DNA of 64,000 bases, taken from contig CAZDQE010000005.1 in the NCBI GenBank assembly GCA_964507395.1, positions 1-64,000 on the forward strand, read 5' to 3'. This document shows, piece after piece, positions 42,508 through 50,587 of this stretch (position 1 is its first letter; every line of letters starts with the position of its first letter). The DNA comes from SIG575 sp964507395. Lineage in GTDB: Bacteria; Bacillota; Clostridia; Oscillospirales; Acutalibacteraceae. The notes under the pieces are model-generated. The model made no database searches, was not told where the DNA came from, and saw only the letters and a program-made list of their open reading frames with translations. The translations under genes were made by a program, and so were the position numbers.

Positions 42508-43317
42508 ATGTCAAAGCCTAACGAAAAGAGATTTAAGGCAGAAACACTCTATAAAAAAGGACTGTCATACAAGGAAATTTCGGAAAAGCTTGACATTGCC
42601 GAGGGAACAATTCGCCGTTGGAAAAGCACCTATAAATGGGACACTCAAACAACCCGAACACCCGAACAAAATAACACAGACACCCGAACAGATAAACCCG
42701 AACAAAAAGAGAAGAAAAAGCGTGGCGGTCAAAAAGGAAATGTTAATGCTGTTGATAACAACGGTGGTGCTCCTGAGGGTAATACAAACTCTCTGAAACA
42801 CGGCGGTTATTCTACAATCTTCACCAACACATTAACAGAAGTAGAAAAAGAACTTTTTGATGACTCTCCTGATGAAGAGTTACAACTTCTTATTGACGAA
42901 AAGAACCTGCTGACAGTCCGCGAACATAGATTGCTGACTGCTATACAAAAATATACCAATGCTCCCGGTGGTCAAGCAGTTCAATATATAACCTCAATTG
43001 AGGATAAAAAGATATTTGCAGACACAGATGAAGCGCAAGAAGAAAAAGAACGATATATCGACCTTCGAAATAAAAAGCAAGAAGAAGGCTTAGTTACTTA
43101 TTTCGGTAAGAATGTCAATGTAACTACTCAAACTGAGGCCACATATAACATTGTTCTTCGTCTTGAGCGTGAACTCACTGCTGTTCAAAAACAAAAGCAC
43201 AAAGTAATTGAGCTGATAGCAAAAATCAGGCAAGAAAGTGGCAGTTCCAAGAACCAGATTGTTGATGATTGGCTTTTAGCCTTGGAGGATGCTGACAATG
43301 GCAATGACGAGGCATGA
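42508..43317 (+). CDS. Terminase small subunit
   Basis: 269 residues. The N-terminus has a helix-turn-helix (YKKGLSYKEISEKLDIAEGT) that reads pac or cos DNA. A linker with GGQKGNVNAV and GAPEGNTNSLKHG is typical of the YqaS/terminase small subunit of Firmicutes phages. The C-terminus is coiled for oligomerisation. GGGTGG lies before the ATG at 42508. It overlaps the large subunit by 20 bases. Confidence 0.88.
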   Translation: MSKPNEKRFKAETLYKKGLSYKEISEKLDIAEGTIRRWKSTYKWDTQTTRTPEQNNTDTRTDKPEQKEKKKRGGQKGNVNAVDNNGGAPEGNTNSLKHGGYSTIFTNTLTEVEKELFDDSPDEELQLLIDEKNLLTVREHRLLTAIQKYTNAPGGQAVQYITSIEDKKIFADTDEAQEEKERYIDLRNKKQEEGLVTYFGKNVNVTTQTEATYNIVLRLERELTAVQKQKHKVIELIAKIRQESGSSKNQIVDDWLLALEDADNGNDEA

Positions 43318-44692
43318 GATATTAAAAAAGAAAGCAATTGAGTGGCGAAACAATATCGAAGCTTTTGCATGGGATAACTTCAAATTCATTCCTGATGATT
43401 GGCAAAAAGAAATGTTCGATAATATAAGAACAAAACCACGAACAGCAATCAAGTCAGGACAGGGTGTTGGTAAGACAGGCGGTGAAGCAATTATTGCTTT
43501 ATGGTTTCTGTGGTGTTTCCCAAACTCAAAAGTTGTCTGTACAGCACCGACTAAACATCAGCTGAATGATGTTCTTTGGTCCGAAATAGCAAAATGGCAA
43601 AAGAAAAGCCCTTTACTCTCGCAAACTCTTAAATGGACCAAGACATACATATATGTTACAGGGTGTGAAGAACGCTGGTTTGCAGTTGCAAGAACAGCAA
43701 CTAAACCTGAGAATATGCAGGGTTTTCATGAAGATAATATGCTTTTCATCGTAGATGAAGCATCAGGTGTTGCTGACACTATCATGGAAGCTATTCAGGG
43801 TACGCTTTCCGGTGCAAACAATAAACTTCTTGCTTGTGGAAACCCTACCAAATCCACAGGATTTTTTTATGATTGTTTTACAGTGTCAAGAAACCTATAT
43901 GCTTGTCAGACTGTAAACAGTGAGGACAGTCCTCGCACAAACAAGGAGAATATAAAAGCTCTTATTCAAAAGTACGGTCGAGACAGTAATGTTGTCAGAG
44001 TTCGTGTGCTTGGTGAATTTCCAAAGGCAGAAAGTGATGTATTCATCCCAATTTCTCTTGTTGAAGGCGGGATAATGAATGAACTGCCTGAAGAAAAAAG
44101 GGTAAGTAATATTTCTCTTGGTGTTGACGTTGCTCGTTTTGGTGATGATGAAACAATCATTGCTCAATACATAGATGGAAATATTACCATACCGGTGAAA
44201 CAACACGGTCAAAATCTCATGGCCACAGTTGGTGACATTGTCAAACAATACAGGCTCCTTATAAGTGGCAATCCAAGATACAAAGGTAAAATCGTTGTAA
44301 ACATAGATGATACCGGTTTAGGTGGCGGTGTAACTGACAGGCTCAGAGAAGTAAAAAGAGAAGAAAAGCTCTTTCGCATGGAAGTTGTACCGGTTAACTT
44401 TGGTGAGGAAATTCCAAACGAAGAGGCTAAGAACTTTTATGCTGATCTACCGACATATATGTGGTCGTTGATCAGAAAGCAATTGGAAGATAAAACAATT
44501 AGACTTCCTAATGACGGGGATTTGGTTGCTCAGCTTTCAACTCGAAAGTATGATATGGCATCAAATGGCAAAGTCAAAATTGAAAGCAAAAAAGAAATGA
44601 AAAAAAGAGGCCTTCCGTCTCCGGATACAGCGGATGCGGTTGCCTTAGCAATATTCAAGAAGAAAATGTTCGATCTTAAAAGTATGATATAA
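43298..44692 (+). CDS. Terminase large subunit
   Basis: A 464-residue DNA packaging motor. The ATPase domain has Walker A SGQGVGKT (about 50-57) and Walker B MLFIVDEAS (about 147-155). The nuclease domain holds the acidic residues GVDVARFGDDET (about 272-283) and NIDDTGLGGG, and ends SPDTADAVALAIF, the common third acidic site. The length is normal. GGAGG lies nine bases before the second ATG (43298), which is preferred. Confidence 0.92.
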   Translation: MAMTRHEILKKKAIEWRNNIEAFAWDNFKFIPDDWQKEMFDNIRTKPRTAIKSGQGVGKTGGEAIIALWFLWCFPNSKVVCTAPTKHQLNDVLWSEIAKWQKKSPLLSQTLKWTKTYIYVTGCEERWFAVARTATKPENMQGFHEDNMLFIVDEASGVADTIMEAIQGTLSGANNKLLACGNPTKSTGFFYDCFTVSRNLYACQTVNSEDSPRTNKENIKALIQKYGRDSNVVRVRVLGEFPKAESDVFIPISLVEGGIMNELPEEKRVSNISLGVDVARFGDDETIIAQYIDGNITIPVKQHGQNLMATVGDIVKQYRLLISGNPRYKGKIVVNIDDTGLGGGVTDRLREVKREEKLFRMEVVPVNFGEEIPNEEAKNFYADLPTYMWSLIRKQLEDKTIRLPNDGDLVAQLSTRKYDMASNGKVKIESKKEMKKRGLPSPDTADAVALAIFKKKMFDLKSMI

Positions 44693-44707
44693 CAAAGGTG
44701 TGAGAAA

Positions 44708-47170
44708 ATGGCGTATACTGAATTCCAGAAGAAAACAAGGGCAAATCAAATAGTAGCTAATTATGCAAACGGCAACAAAAATGCTCAGATAGTTTCAACT
44801 GAACATCAAGATGGATATATTAATGTTCTCAACAAATATGGAACGACACAAGATAATTCTGAGGCTTATGAGTGGGTTTCTAACACAAGGTTTGACCCAA
44901 TGTCGCTTGAACTCAACTACGAAGGAAACGGCCTTTTTGCAAAGATAATTGATACGCCTGCATCAGAGGCTATTAAGCATGGTTTCAAGCTCACAAATGT
45001 CGATGATGATGTAAATACATCTGTAATGAAGAAACTCGATAAAATAGGCTTTATGGATGAAACAGAAGTCGGAATCAAGTGGACAAGACTTTTCGGCGGT
45101 GGTCTGATGGTAATGCTCATTGATGACGGTGGGAGACTTGATGAAGAAGTAAATTATAAAAAAGTCCGTGGCATTTCTGAAGTGCATGTATTTGAATCAC
45201 CACTTGTCAGTTGGAATCAAGGCAGTATATATAATTCTGCAAAAGGTCTTTTTGGTATGCCTGAATTCTTTGAGGTTTCTTCTCAGTGCGGTTCATTCAA
45301 AGTACACCATTCTCGTTGCCTTTGTTTTAAAAATGGCAGATTGCCCGAAAACGCAAGTGATTCTCTTGCACAGTTCTGGGGTGTTCCTGAATATGTAAGA
45401 ATTAAATCTTTTTTGAGAGAAGTTATTACATCAAGTGGTTTTTCAGTCAAGATGATGGAGCGCTCAGTTCAACCTGTATATAGTGTAAAAGACCTTGGCG
45501 CGCTTTTGTCTACATCGGAAGGTGAAGATATCGTTGTAAAGCGTTTGCAGATAATTGATATTTGTCGTTCTTTACTTAATACCATCGCTATTGATGCCAA
45601 TGGTGAGGGCTATGAATATAAGACAGCACCATTCACAGGTGTACAAGAAGTTATCGATGCAGCTTGTACACTTCTTTCAGCTGTTACAAACATACCTCAA
45701 ACAATTCTTTTTGGTCGCTCTCCTGCAGGAATGAATGCAACAGGCGAGTCCGATTTTGAGAATTATTATAACTCTGTTGAGCACATCCAACAGAAGACAT
45801 TGAAAAGAAATTTCCAAAAGGTTATTGACCTTGTTCTTTTGGGAATGTTACATAAGGGCGAAATTGATGAAATTCCTGAATATGAAATTGAGTTCAATCC
45901 CTTATGGTCTTTGTCAGAAACAGAACAAGCAACTGTTGACCAGACGAGAGCGCAGACGGCTCTTATAAAAGCACAAACAGCACAGATTTATACTGATATG
46001 GGTGCTTTGGATTCGACAGAAGTCAGAGCTGGTCTTGCTGCATCAGAAGATTATCAGATTGAGGAACTCCTTGATAGCATTCCACCTGAGGATTTGTTTG
46101 ATGATATCGAAGAAACTGAAGAAGCACCTACCGGTGAAGGTTCGCCTGAAAGTGGAGATGTTTCTGCAGAAGTTAACACAGACGAGGAGAACGATACTCC
46201 TACAGCAGCTGCAGTTATCGTTTTAGATAAAAAGGGCAACGTGCTTTGTGGCAAAAGGGGAGATAACAATCTCATATGCGGTCCCGGTGGTCATATTGAA
46301 GAAGGTGAAGCACCTATTCAGGCGGCTATCCGTGAATCTCAGGAAGAATTTGGTATCACACCTGTTTCACTTGTTCCTCTAACTACAATCGGAGAAAACA
46401 AAGACGGACATCACAAGTCTGCTGTGTTCCTCTGTAATGCCTATGAAGGTATTCCTGAGTGTGACAATGAAGAAATGTTCTCACCGTTGTTTGTACCTCT
46501 TACAAGCCTTTTATGCGAACAATTCAACAGTTTTCTTTTCGCTCCGTTCAGACAGTCACTTATTGAATTTGAAAAAGTCGCCCAAATAGGGCAACTTTCG
46601 GATATTGCAAATTCTGATGAGTGTGGTATAATTAACGAAGATAAGAACATACCAAGCGGTGATTTAAAATTCTTTACTGCAGAAAATGGCAAAAGATATG
46701 CAGTTAACGAATCTACGGGTGAAACGAGTGGTCTTGGTAAGGATATTGACAAATCAACTTCCCAAAAGAGTAGTTCACCAACAAATCGCTCTGTTGGTGA
46801 AAACGACACTCAACAAACGGGTTCTAAATCAAAAATAGATATTCAATTATTTGCAAAAATACCGGATGAAAAGTTGTCTGGTTATGCACTTGATCCGATA
46901 AAATCTCCCGACAAGGCAAGGGTTTTTAAAAGTGCACTGGGATACACGCGTGAAAACGCCTCGGAATTAAAAAAAGATATTGAAAAACATTTTGATATAG
47001 AGAAATGTAAAATAAAAGCTACTGACCAATATGGTACACGATTAGAGCAAATAATGCATTTAGCTGGTCCTAATGGAAAAGAAGCGAATGTTTGCACTGC
47101 ATGGATAAAAGAAAGTGAAGATAGTGAACCAAGATTGGTAAGTTGTTATATTGTAAAAAGAGAGGAGTAA
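44708..47170 (+). CDS. Portal protein (DUF1073 type) fused to a Nudix domain and a C-terminal DUF6883-like domain
   Basis: 820 residues, far longer than the ~450 of a DUF1073 portal. Seen: portal core (1 to about 455; RFDPMSLELNYEGNGLFAKI, GESDFENYYNSVEHIQ); an acidic linker; a Nudix hydrolase domain (about 497-630) whose box fits Gx5Ex7REUxEExGU exactly, starting GHIEEGE at about 528; a low-complexity linker; IQLFAK (about 710); and a C-terminal ~95-residue domain (KARVFKSALGYTREN ... DQYGTRLEQIMHL) resembling DUF6883, a domain found with phage head proteins and polymorphic toxins. Nothing breaks the frame. Confidence 0.85.
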   Translation: MAYTEFQKKTRANQIVANYANGNKNAQIVSTEHQDGYINVLNKYGTTQDNSEAYEWVSNTRFDPMSLELNYEGNGLFAKIIDTPASEAIKHGFKLTNVDDDVNTSVMKKLDKIGFMDETEVGIKWTRLFGGGLMVMLIDDGGRLDEEVNYKKVRGISEVHVFESPLVSWNQGSIYNSAKGLFGMPEFFEVSSQCGSFKVHHSRCLCFKNGRLPENASDSLAQFWGVPEYVRIKSFLREVITSSGFSVKMMERSVQPVYSVKDLGALLSTSEGEDIVVKRLQIIDICRSLLNTIAIDANGEGYEYKTAPFTGVQEVIDAACTLLSAVTNIPQTILFGRSPAGMNATGESDFENYYNSVEHIQQKTLKRNFQKVIDLVLLGMLHKGEIDEIPEYEIEFNPLWSLSETEQATVDQTRAQTALIKAQTAQIYTDMGALDSTEVRAGLAASEDYQIEELLDSIPPEDLFDDIEETEEAPTGEGSPESGDVSAEVNTDEENDTPTAAAVIVLDKKGNVLCGKRGDNNLICGPGGHIEEGEAPIQAAIRESQEEFGITPVSLVPLTTIGENKDGHHKSAVFLCNAYEGIPECDNEEMFSPLFVPLTSLLCEQFNSFLFAPFRQSLIEFEKVAQIGQLSDIANSDECGIINEDKNIPSGDLKFFTAENGKRYAVNESTGETSGLGKDIDKSTSQKSSSPTNRSVGENDTQQTGSKSKIDIQLFAKIPDEKLSGYALDPIKSPDKARVFKSALGYTRENASELKKDIEKHFDIEKCKIKATDQYGTRLEQIMHLAGPNGKEANVCTAWIKESEDSEPRLVSCYIVKREE

Positions 47171-47174
47171 TTAT

Positions 47175-47342
47175 ATGACAAATCAAATCAAACTTTATGA
47201 CAATGTATTATTAACAGATGGTAGAAAAGCACAGATTGTTGATTTGCTTGATAGAAAAGCTTTTCTTGCTGATGTAGAGGTGGATGGTGACCTTGACACA
47301 ATTACTGTTTACCCGAATCAAATTAAAGAAATCATTAAGTAA
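47175..47342 (+). CDS. Small protein after the portal fusion, DUF4926-like
   Basis: 55 residues (IKLYDNVLLTDGRKAQIVDL ... VYPNQIKEI), strand-rich, with the pattern of small SH3-like DUF4926 proteins, which are often found beside DUF6883 domains. AGAGGAG precedes the ATG, four bases after the portal stop. It may be an immunity or partner protein for the C-terminal portal domain; that is inference. Confidence 0.55.
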   Translation: MTNQIKLYDNVLLTDGRKAQIVDLLDRKAFLADVEVDGDLDTITVYPNQIKEIIK

Positions 47343-47357
47343 AACGTAACCATGTAT

Positions 47358-47399
47358 AAAAATATCCGAAACTGATTTTTATTGGTTTCGGATATTTTT
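47358..47399. terminator. Strong hairpin terminator after the portal cassette
   Basis: A 15-bp perfect stem AAAAATATCCGAAAC/GTTTCGGATATTTTT with a 12-base loop. Strong, and symmetrical enough to work both ways. It splits the head genes into two units unless read through. Confidence 0.85.
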
Positions 47400-47473
47400 A
47401 TACCCTAACTTCGTTAAAACAAGCGATTTTAACAAACATAGATTATGATTTTATGTTCGTTAGCCAAAAACAC

Positions 47474-47548
47474 GGAGGTGTCGCCAAGCGGTAAGGCATC
47501 GGACTTTGACTCCGTCAGTCGCTGGTTCGAATCCAGCCATCCCCGCCA
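47474..47548 (+). tRNA. tRNA-Gln (anticodon TTG)
   Basis: 75 bases including an encoded CCA. The D-arm (TCGCCAAGCGGTAAGGCA), anticodon loop CTTTGAC with TTG, and T-arm GCTGG-TTCGAAT-CCAGC are clear. The acceptor GGAGGTG/CATCCCC pairs apart from one A-C mismatch and a G-T pair. It is phage-borne, between portal and head protein genes. Confidence 0.88.
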
Positions 47549-47551
47549 TGT

Positions 47552-47647
47552 GGAGCGGTAAGCCTAATTGGTAAGGCAGAAGATTGCTAATCTTTGAGTA
47601 ATCACATCTATTGTGGTGTTTCGGTTCAAATCCGAATCGCTCCGCCA
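47552..47647 (+). tRNA. tRNA-Ser (anticodon GCT)
   Basis: 96 bases including an encoded CCA. Acceptor GGAGCGG/TCGCTCC, anticodon loop TTGCTAA with GCT, a long variable arm with stem ATCACA/TGTGGT as expected for serine, T-arm TTCGG/CCGAA, and discriminator G. It reads AGC and AGT codons. Only three bases separate it from tRNA-Gln. Confidence 0.88.
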
Positions 47648-47679
47648 AAAGCAACCATACTCAACGGGAGGTGTTCTCT

Positions 47680-48639
47680 ATGAATGAGGAAGATTTAAAG
47701 AAAATACTTCTTTCAAAAGCTTTCAGAGGAAAGAAAAGAAAGAAATCAAAATTAACACCACATTTCCCAATGGGTATGGAACGCGAATATATTCGAATTT
47801 CAAGGGCATATATGAATGTTCTTGGGGAAGTAATAAAAACTCATCAAGAAGATATAAAACAGGCAATTTCGGCAAGATATGACGATGCTGACGACTCTGA
47901 CAATAGAACTTACACGCTTCACGATATATTTTCAAAAATTGAAAAAGATTTCGGTGTGAAAATCACCGTTTTTGACCTTAAATCAAAACTTGAAAAACTT
48001 TCTTCTTCAATGGGTAATATGACAACCCGTGAATGGAGAAGAGCTGTTCGTGAAACCCTCGGCATTGATATCACTGAGGATTATTTCAGAGGAAGTCAAT
48101 ATCAACATTTGTTGGAAGAGTGGACACACAACAATGTCAGTATGATTTCAGGTTTGCCATCAGAAACACTCGGCAAGATGGAAGACATAGTTTATAAAGG
48201 ATGGCACGATGGCAAAAGTATAGATAGCATTATGAAAGATATAATGCACACTTATGATGTTGATAAAAACTATGCAAAATTCCTTGCAACTGACCAAATG
48301 GGAAAATTACATTCTCAACTCAACAGAATGCAACAGACAAGTGTTGGTGTGAATCGGTATATCTGGGCTACTACAAAAGATGTAGCAGTCAGAAAAGACC
48401 ACCGAAAATTACATGGTAAAGTGTTCAGCTGGGATGATCCACCTGTTGTAGATTCAAGAACAGGCAGACGAGCTCATCCCGGAGAAGATTATAGATGCCG
48501 TTGTACAGCTCTTGCTTATTTCGACGAAGCTGAACTGAATATTCCGCTGAAAGCTGTGAATTGGGAAGAAGTAGACAAAAGAGCAGCTGCAATAATGAAC
48601 AAGAAAAAGCAAAAAAAGAAAAAAACTACTAAACGATAA
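47680..48639 (+). CDS. Minor head protein, MuF/SPP1 gp7 type
   Basis: 319 residues. The C-terminal third has the head-morphogenesis pattern VRKDHRKLHGKVFSW ... HPGEDYRCRCTALAYFDE, then AELNIPLKAVNWEEVDK and a lysine-rich end. Such proteins sit at the portal and inside the head and can be injected with DNA. The ATG at 47680 follows GGGAGG by seven bases; longer frames run through the tRNA. Its last ~35 residues match those of the lysogeny protein at 14269-15309. Confidence 0.85.
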   Translation: MNEEDLKKILLSKAFRGKKRKKSKLTPHFPMGMEREYIRISRAYMNVLGEVIKTHQEDIKQAISARYDDADDSDNRTYTLHDIFSKIEKDFGVKITVFDLKSKLEKLSSSMGNMTTREWRRAVRETLGIDITEDYFRGSQYQHLLEEWTHNNVSMISGLPSETLGKMEDIVYKGWHDGKSIDSIMKDIMHTYDVDKNYAKFLATDQMGKLHSQLNRMQQTSVGVNRYIWATTKDVAVRKDHRKLHGKVFSWDDPPVVDSRTGRRAHPGEDYRCRCTALAYFDEAELNIPLKAVNWEEVDKRAAAIMNKKKQKKKKTTKR

Positions 48640-48642
48640 AAT

Positions 48643-48678
48643 GCAGTCAATTCATCATTATGGATTGGCTGCTTTTTA
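48643..48678 (+). terminator. Hairpin terminator after the MuF gene
   Basis: A nine-pair stem GCAGTCAAT/ATTGGCTGC, 12-base loop, then TTTTTATA. It must be read through or bypassed to make capsid genes, or it lowers their expression. Confidence 0.78.
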
Positions 48679-48708
48679 TATCCACTTCAAAGCGAAGGAG
48701 GTGAGAAA

Positions 48709-50058
48709 GTGCATGAAGAAAAGACAATCCCTGCTTTTGTAAAGTGTATTCGCTTTGACAGTATCCCACTTGAAAAAGCACATTACACCGAGGAAGGGTA
48801 TCTTGTAGACACACCTATCCTCACCTCAGTCGGTATTTTTGAGTATCAGAATCCCGACGGTTCGATACGAAGAGAACTGAGATTGCCTGAACACGTATTC
48901 AAGCCCGAAAGCCTTGCTACGTACGAAGGCAAACCTATCATTGTTACCCATGATGCCGGAAAAGTTGACAAAAACAATGTCAGCCGTGAAAGCGTCGGAA
49001 CGATTCTTTCAAAAGGCTTCCAGGACGGAAATGATGTTCGTGCCAAAATCGTTGTACACGATACTAACGAACTCAAACGCTGTGGCCTTAAAGAGCTTTC
49101 CCTTGGGTATTCTCTGGACCTCATCGAGGAACAGGGCGAATGGAACGGACAGCACTATGATGCAATCCAGACCAACATTGTAATCAATCATCTTGCTTTG
49201 GTGGCAAACGCCAGGGCGGGTGAGCAGGCCCGTCTTAATATAGACGGAAAAGAAAAACATTCCGAAGAAGGAGGAAAAACGGAAATGGCAAAAAACAAAG
49301 CAAAAACTCGCAGAGACTCCGATGATCCCGCTGTAAAGTTGGCTGAGGAAGTTCTTGCAAATGCTGGTGTTGTTGAACCTGAAAAAACTGCCGTTGATAA
49401 CGAAGGCGAATTGACACTTGAGGAAAAAGTTCAGGCAATCAAAGAAAGACAGGATTCTGAGGGAAAAACAGAACCTGCAGATCTTGAAGAAGCAAAGGGT
49501 GTCATCGAGCGTAAAGACGAGGATATCGCAACACTTCTTGAAGCTCTTGAAACTCAGCAGGCTGAAAAAGATTTCACAGAAGGTCTTGAAAAGCAGGATG
49601 AGGAAGACAAACCTGAGGAAAACACAGACAATGACACGGTTGCTTCTACGGAAGAAGAAACAAAGACTGATGAAGATGAAACTGAAGAATCGGCAGCTAC
49701 AGAGGAAAAGACTCTCAATTCTGATTCAATTGATAAGGCTTTCCGTGAGCGTCTTGCAGTTATTCGTATCGGTGACAAGCTCAACCTTGACGGTCTTGAA
49801 AACAAATCTCTTTCAGAAGCAAAGAAGGCTATTATCGCAGCGGTCAATCCGAACATGAGGCTTGACGGCAAAGGTGATACCTACATCAATGCCGCCTATG
49901 ATATCGCAATTTCTTCTCTGAACGAAAGAAGAGATGGTGTCTCAGGCCAGCGTAAAGCAATGTACGGCGGTTCTCACCGTACACAGAGAGCAGACAGTTC
50001 AAATAAATCACTTGCTGAAGCTGCTCGTAAAAAAATGATTTCAGGAGGTAAAGAATAA
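48709..50058 (+). CDS. Prohead protease, DUF2213 family, fused to scaffold-like C-terminus
   Basis: 449 residues. The first ~180 match DUF2213, a capsid maturation protease (GYLVDTPILTSVGIFEY, LSLGYSLDL, NHLALVANARAG). The rest is acidic, charged and helical (about 195-345), then has LDGKGDTYINAAYDIA; this looks like an internal scaffold. GTG start with AAGGAGGTGA upstream. A strong internal start at 49285 would make the scaffold alone. It overlaps the decoration gene (TAATG). Confidence 0.85.
   Translation: MHEEKTIPAFVKCIRFDSIPLEKAHYTEEGYLVDTPILTSVGIFEYQNPDGSIRRELRLPEHVFKPESLATYEGKPIIVTHDAGKVDKNNVSRESVGTILSKGFQDGNDVRAKIVVHDTNELKRCGLKELSLGYSLDLIEEQGEWNGQHYDAIQTNIVINHLALVANARAGEQARLNIDGKEKHSEEGGKTEMAKNKAKTRRDSDDPAVKLAEEVLANAGVVEPEKTAVDNEGELTLEEKVQAIKERQDSEGKTEPADLEEAKGVIERKDEDIATLLEALETQQAEKDFTEGLEKQDEEDKPEENTDNDTVASTEEETKTDEDETEESAATEEKTLNSDSIDKAFRERLAVIRIGDKLNLDGLENKSLSEAKKAIIAAVNPNMRLDGKGDTYINAAYDIAISSLNERRDGVSGQRKAMYGGSHRTQRADSSNKSLAEAARKKMISGGKE
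49285..50058 (+). CDS. Probable internally started scaffold protein
   Basis: In-frame ATG at codon 193 of the protease gene, preceded by GAAGGAGG (49267-49274) at a 10-base spacing. Translation there gives a 257-residue, highly charged scaffold starting MAKNKAKTRRDSDDPAV. The plan is that of lambda C/Nu3, where a scaffold is nested in the protease gene. Confidence 0.6.
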   Translation: MAKNKAKTRRDSDDPAVKLAEEVLANAGVVEPEKTAVDNEGELTLEEKVQAIKERQDSEGKTEPADLEEAKGVIERKDEDIATLLEALETQQAEKDFTEGLEKQDEEDKPEENTDNDTVASTEEETKTDEDETEESAATEEKTLNSDSIDKAFRERLAVIRIGDKLNLDGLENKSLSEAKKAIIAAVNPNMRLDGKGDTYINAAYDIAISSLNERRDGVSGQRKAMYGGSHRTQRADSSNKSLAEAARKKMISGGKE

Positions 50059-50573
50059 TGGCTCAGAAAACATACGGTTATAACACTCCCGTCGGCGTGC
50101 CCGGTGGTATTTATGATCTGAACGACTACGTTTCAAATACAAGAATCAATGAAGAAAAAGATGGTAAACTTCTGTTCGGTGTCGGTGTTGTTATCGGCAC
50201 TGAAGCAGGTAAAGAAGTTGCTCTTCCCGTTGAAAGTGCAACCGCAGCACAGTTTGAAGGTGTTGTCATGAACACTGGAACAACAGAAATGGACAAATAC
50301 GGTAAAGTTGCAATCTCCGAAAGAGCAACAGTCGGTGTTATGTCTCGAGGTCGTATCTGGGTAAGAGTATCAGAAGATGCTATTCCCGAATACGGCAAAA
50401 CAATTTATCTCATCACAAAAGGTGAAAGTGCAGGTTTCTTCACTACTGAAGAAGATGAAGCAACAAAAATTGCGCTCAATGCTCGTTTCATTTCTTCACA
50501 GACAAGTGATGGCATTTGTGCTGCGGAACTTTTTGGCGGTGTTGTTTCAGAAACAATTGCAACTAATGCATAA
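50058..50573 (+). CDS. Head decoration / structural cement protein
   Basis: 171 residues with glycine-rich strands (GVGVVIGTEAGKEVALPVES, GVMSRGRIWVRVSED) as in DUF2190-like and related cement proteins that stabilise heads. It lies between the protease and capsid genes, its normal place. Start overlaps the protease stop; GGAGG nine bases upstream. Confidence 0.78.
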   Translation: MAQKTYGYNTPVGVPGGIYDLNDYVSNTRINEEKDGKLLFGVGVVIGTEAGKEVALPVESATAAQFEGVVMNTGTTEMDKYGKVAISERATVGVMSRGRIWVRVSEDAIPEYGKTIYLITKGESAGFFTTEEDEATKIALNARFISSQTSDGICAAELFGGVVSETIATNA

Positions 50574-50587
50574 GGAGGAAAAAGAAT

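Noticed and set aside
49418..49858. 146-codon plus-strand frame inside the protease/scaffold gene
   Set aside because: It is very rich in Lys and Arg, as expected from a shifted reading of an acidic scaffold, and lacks a start signal.
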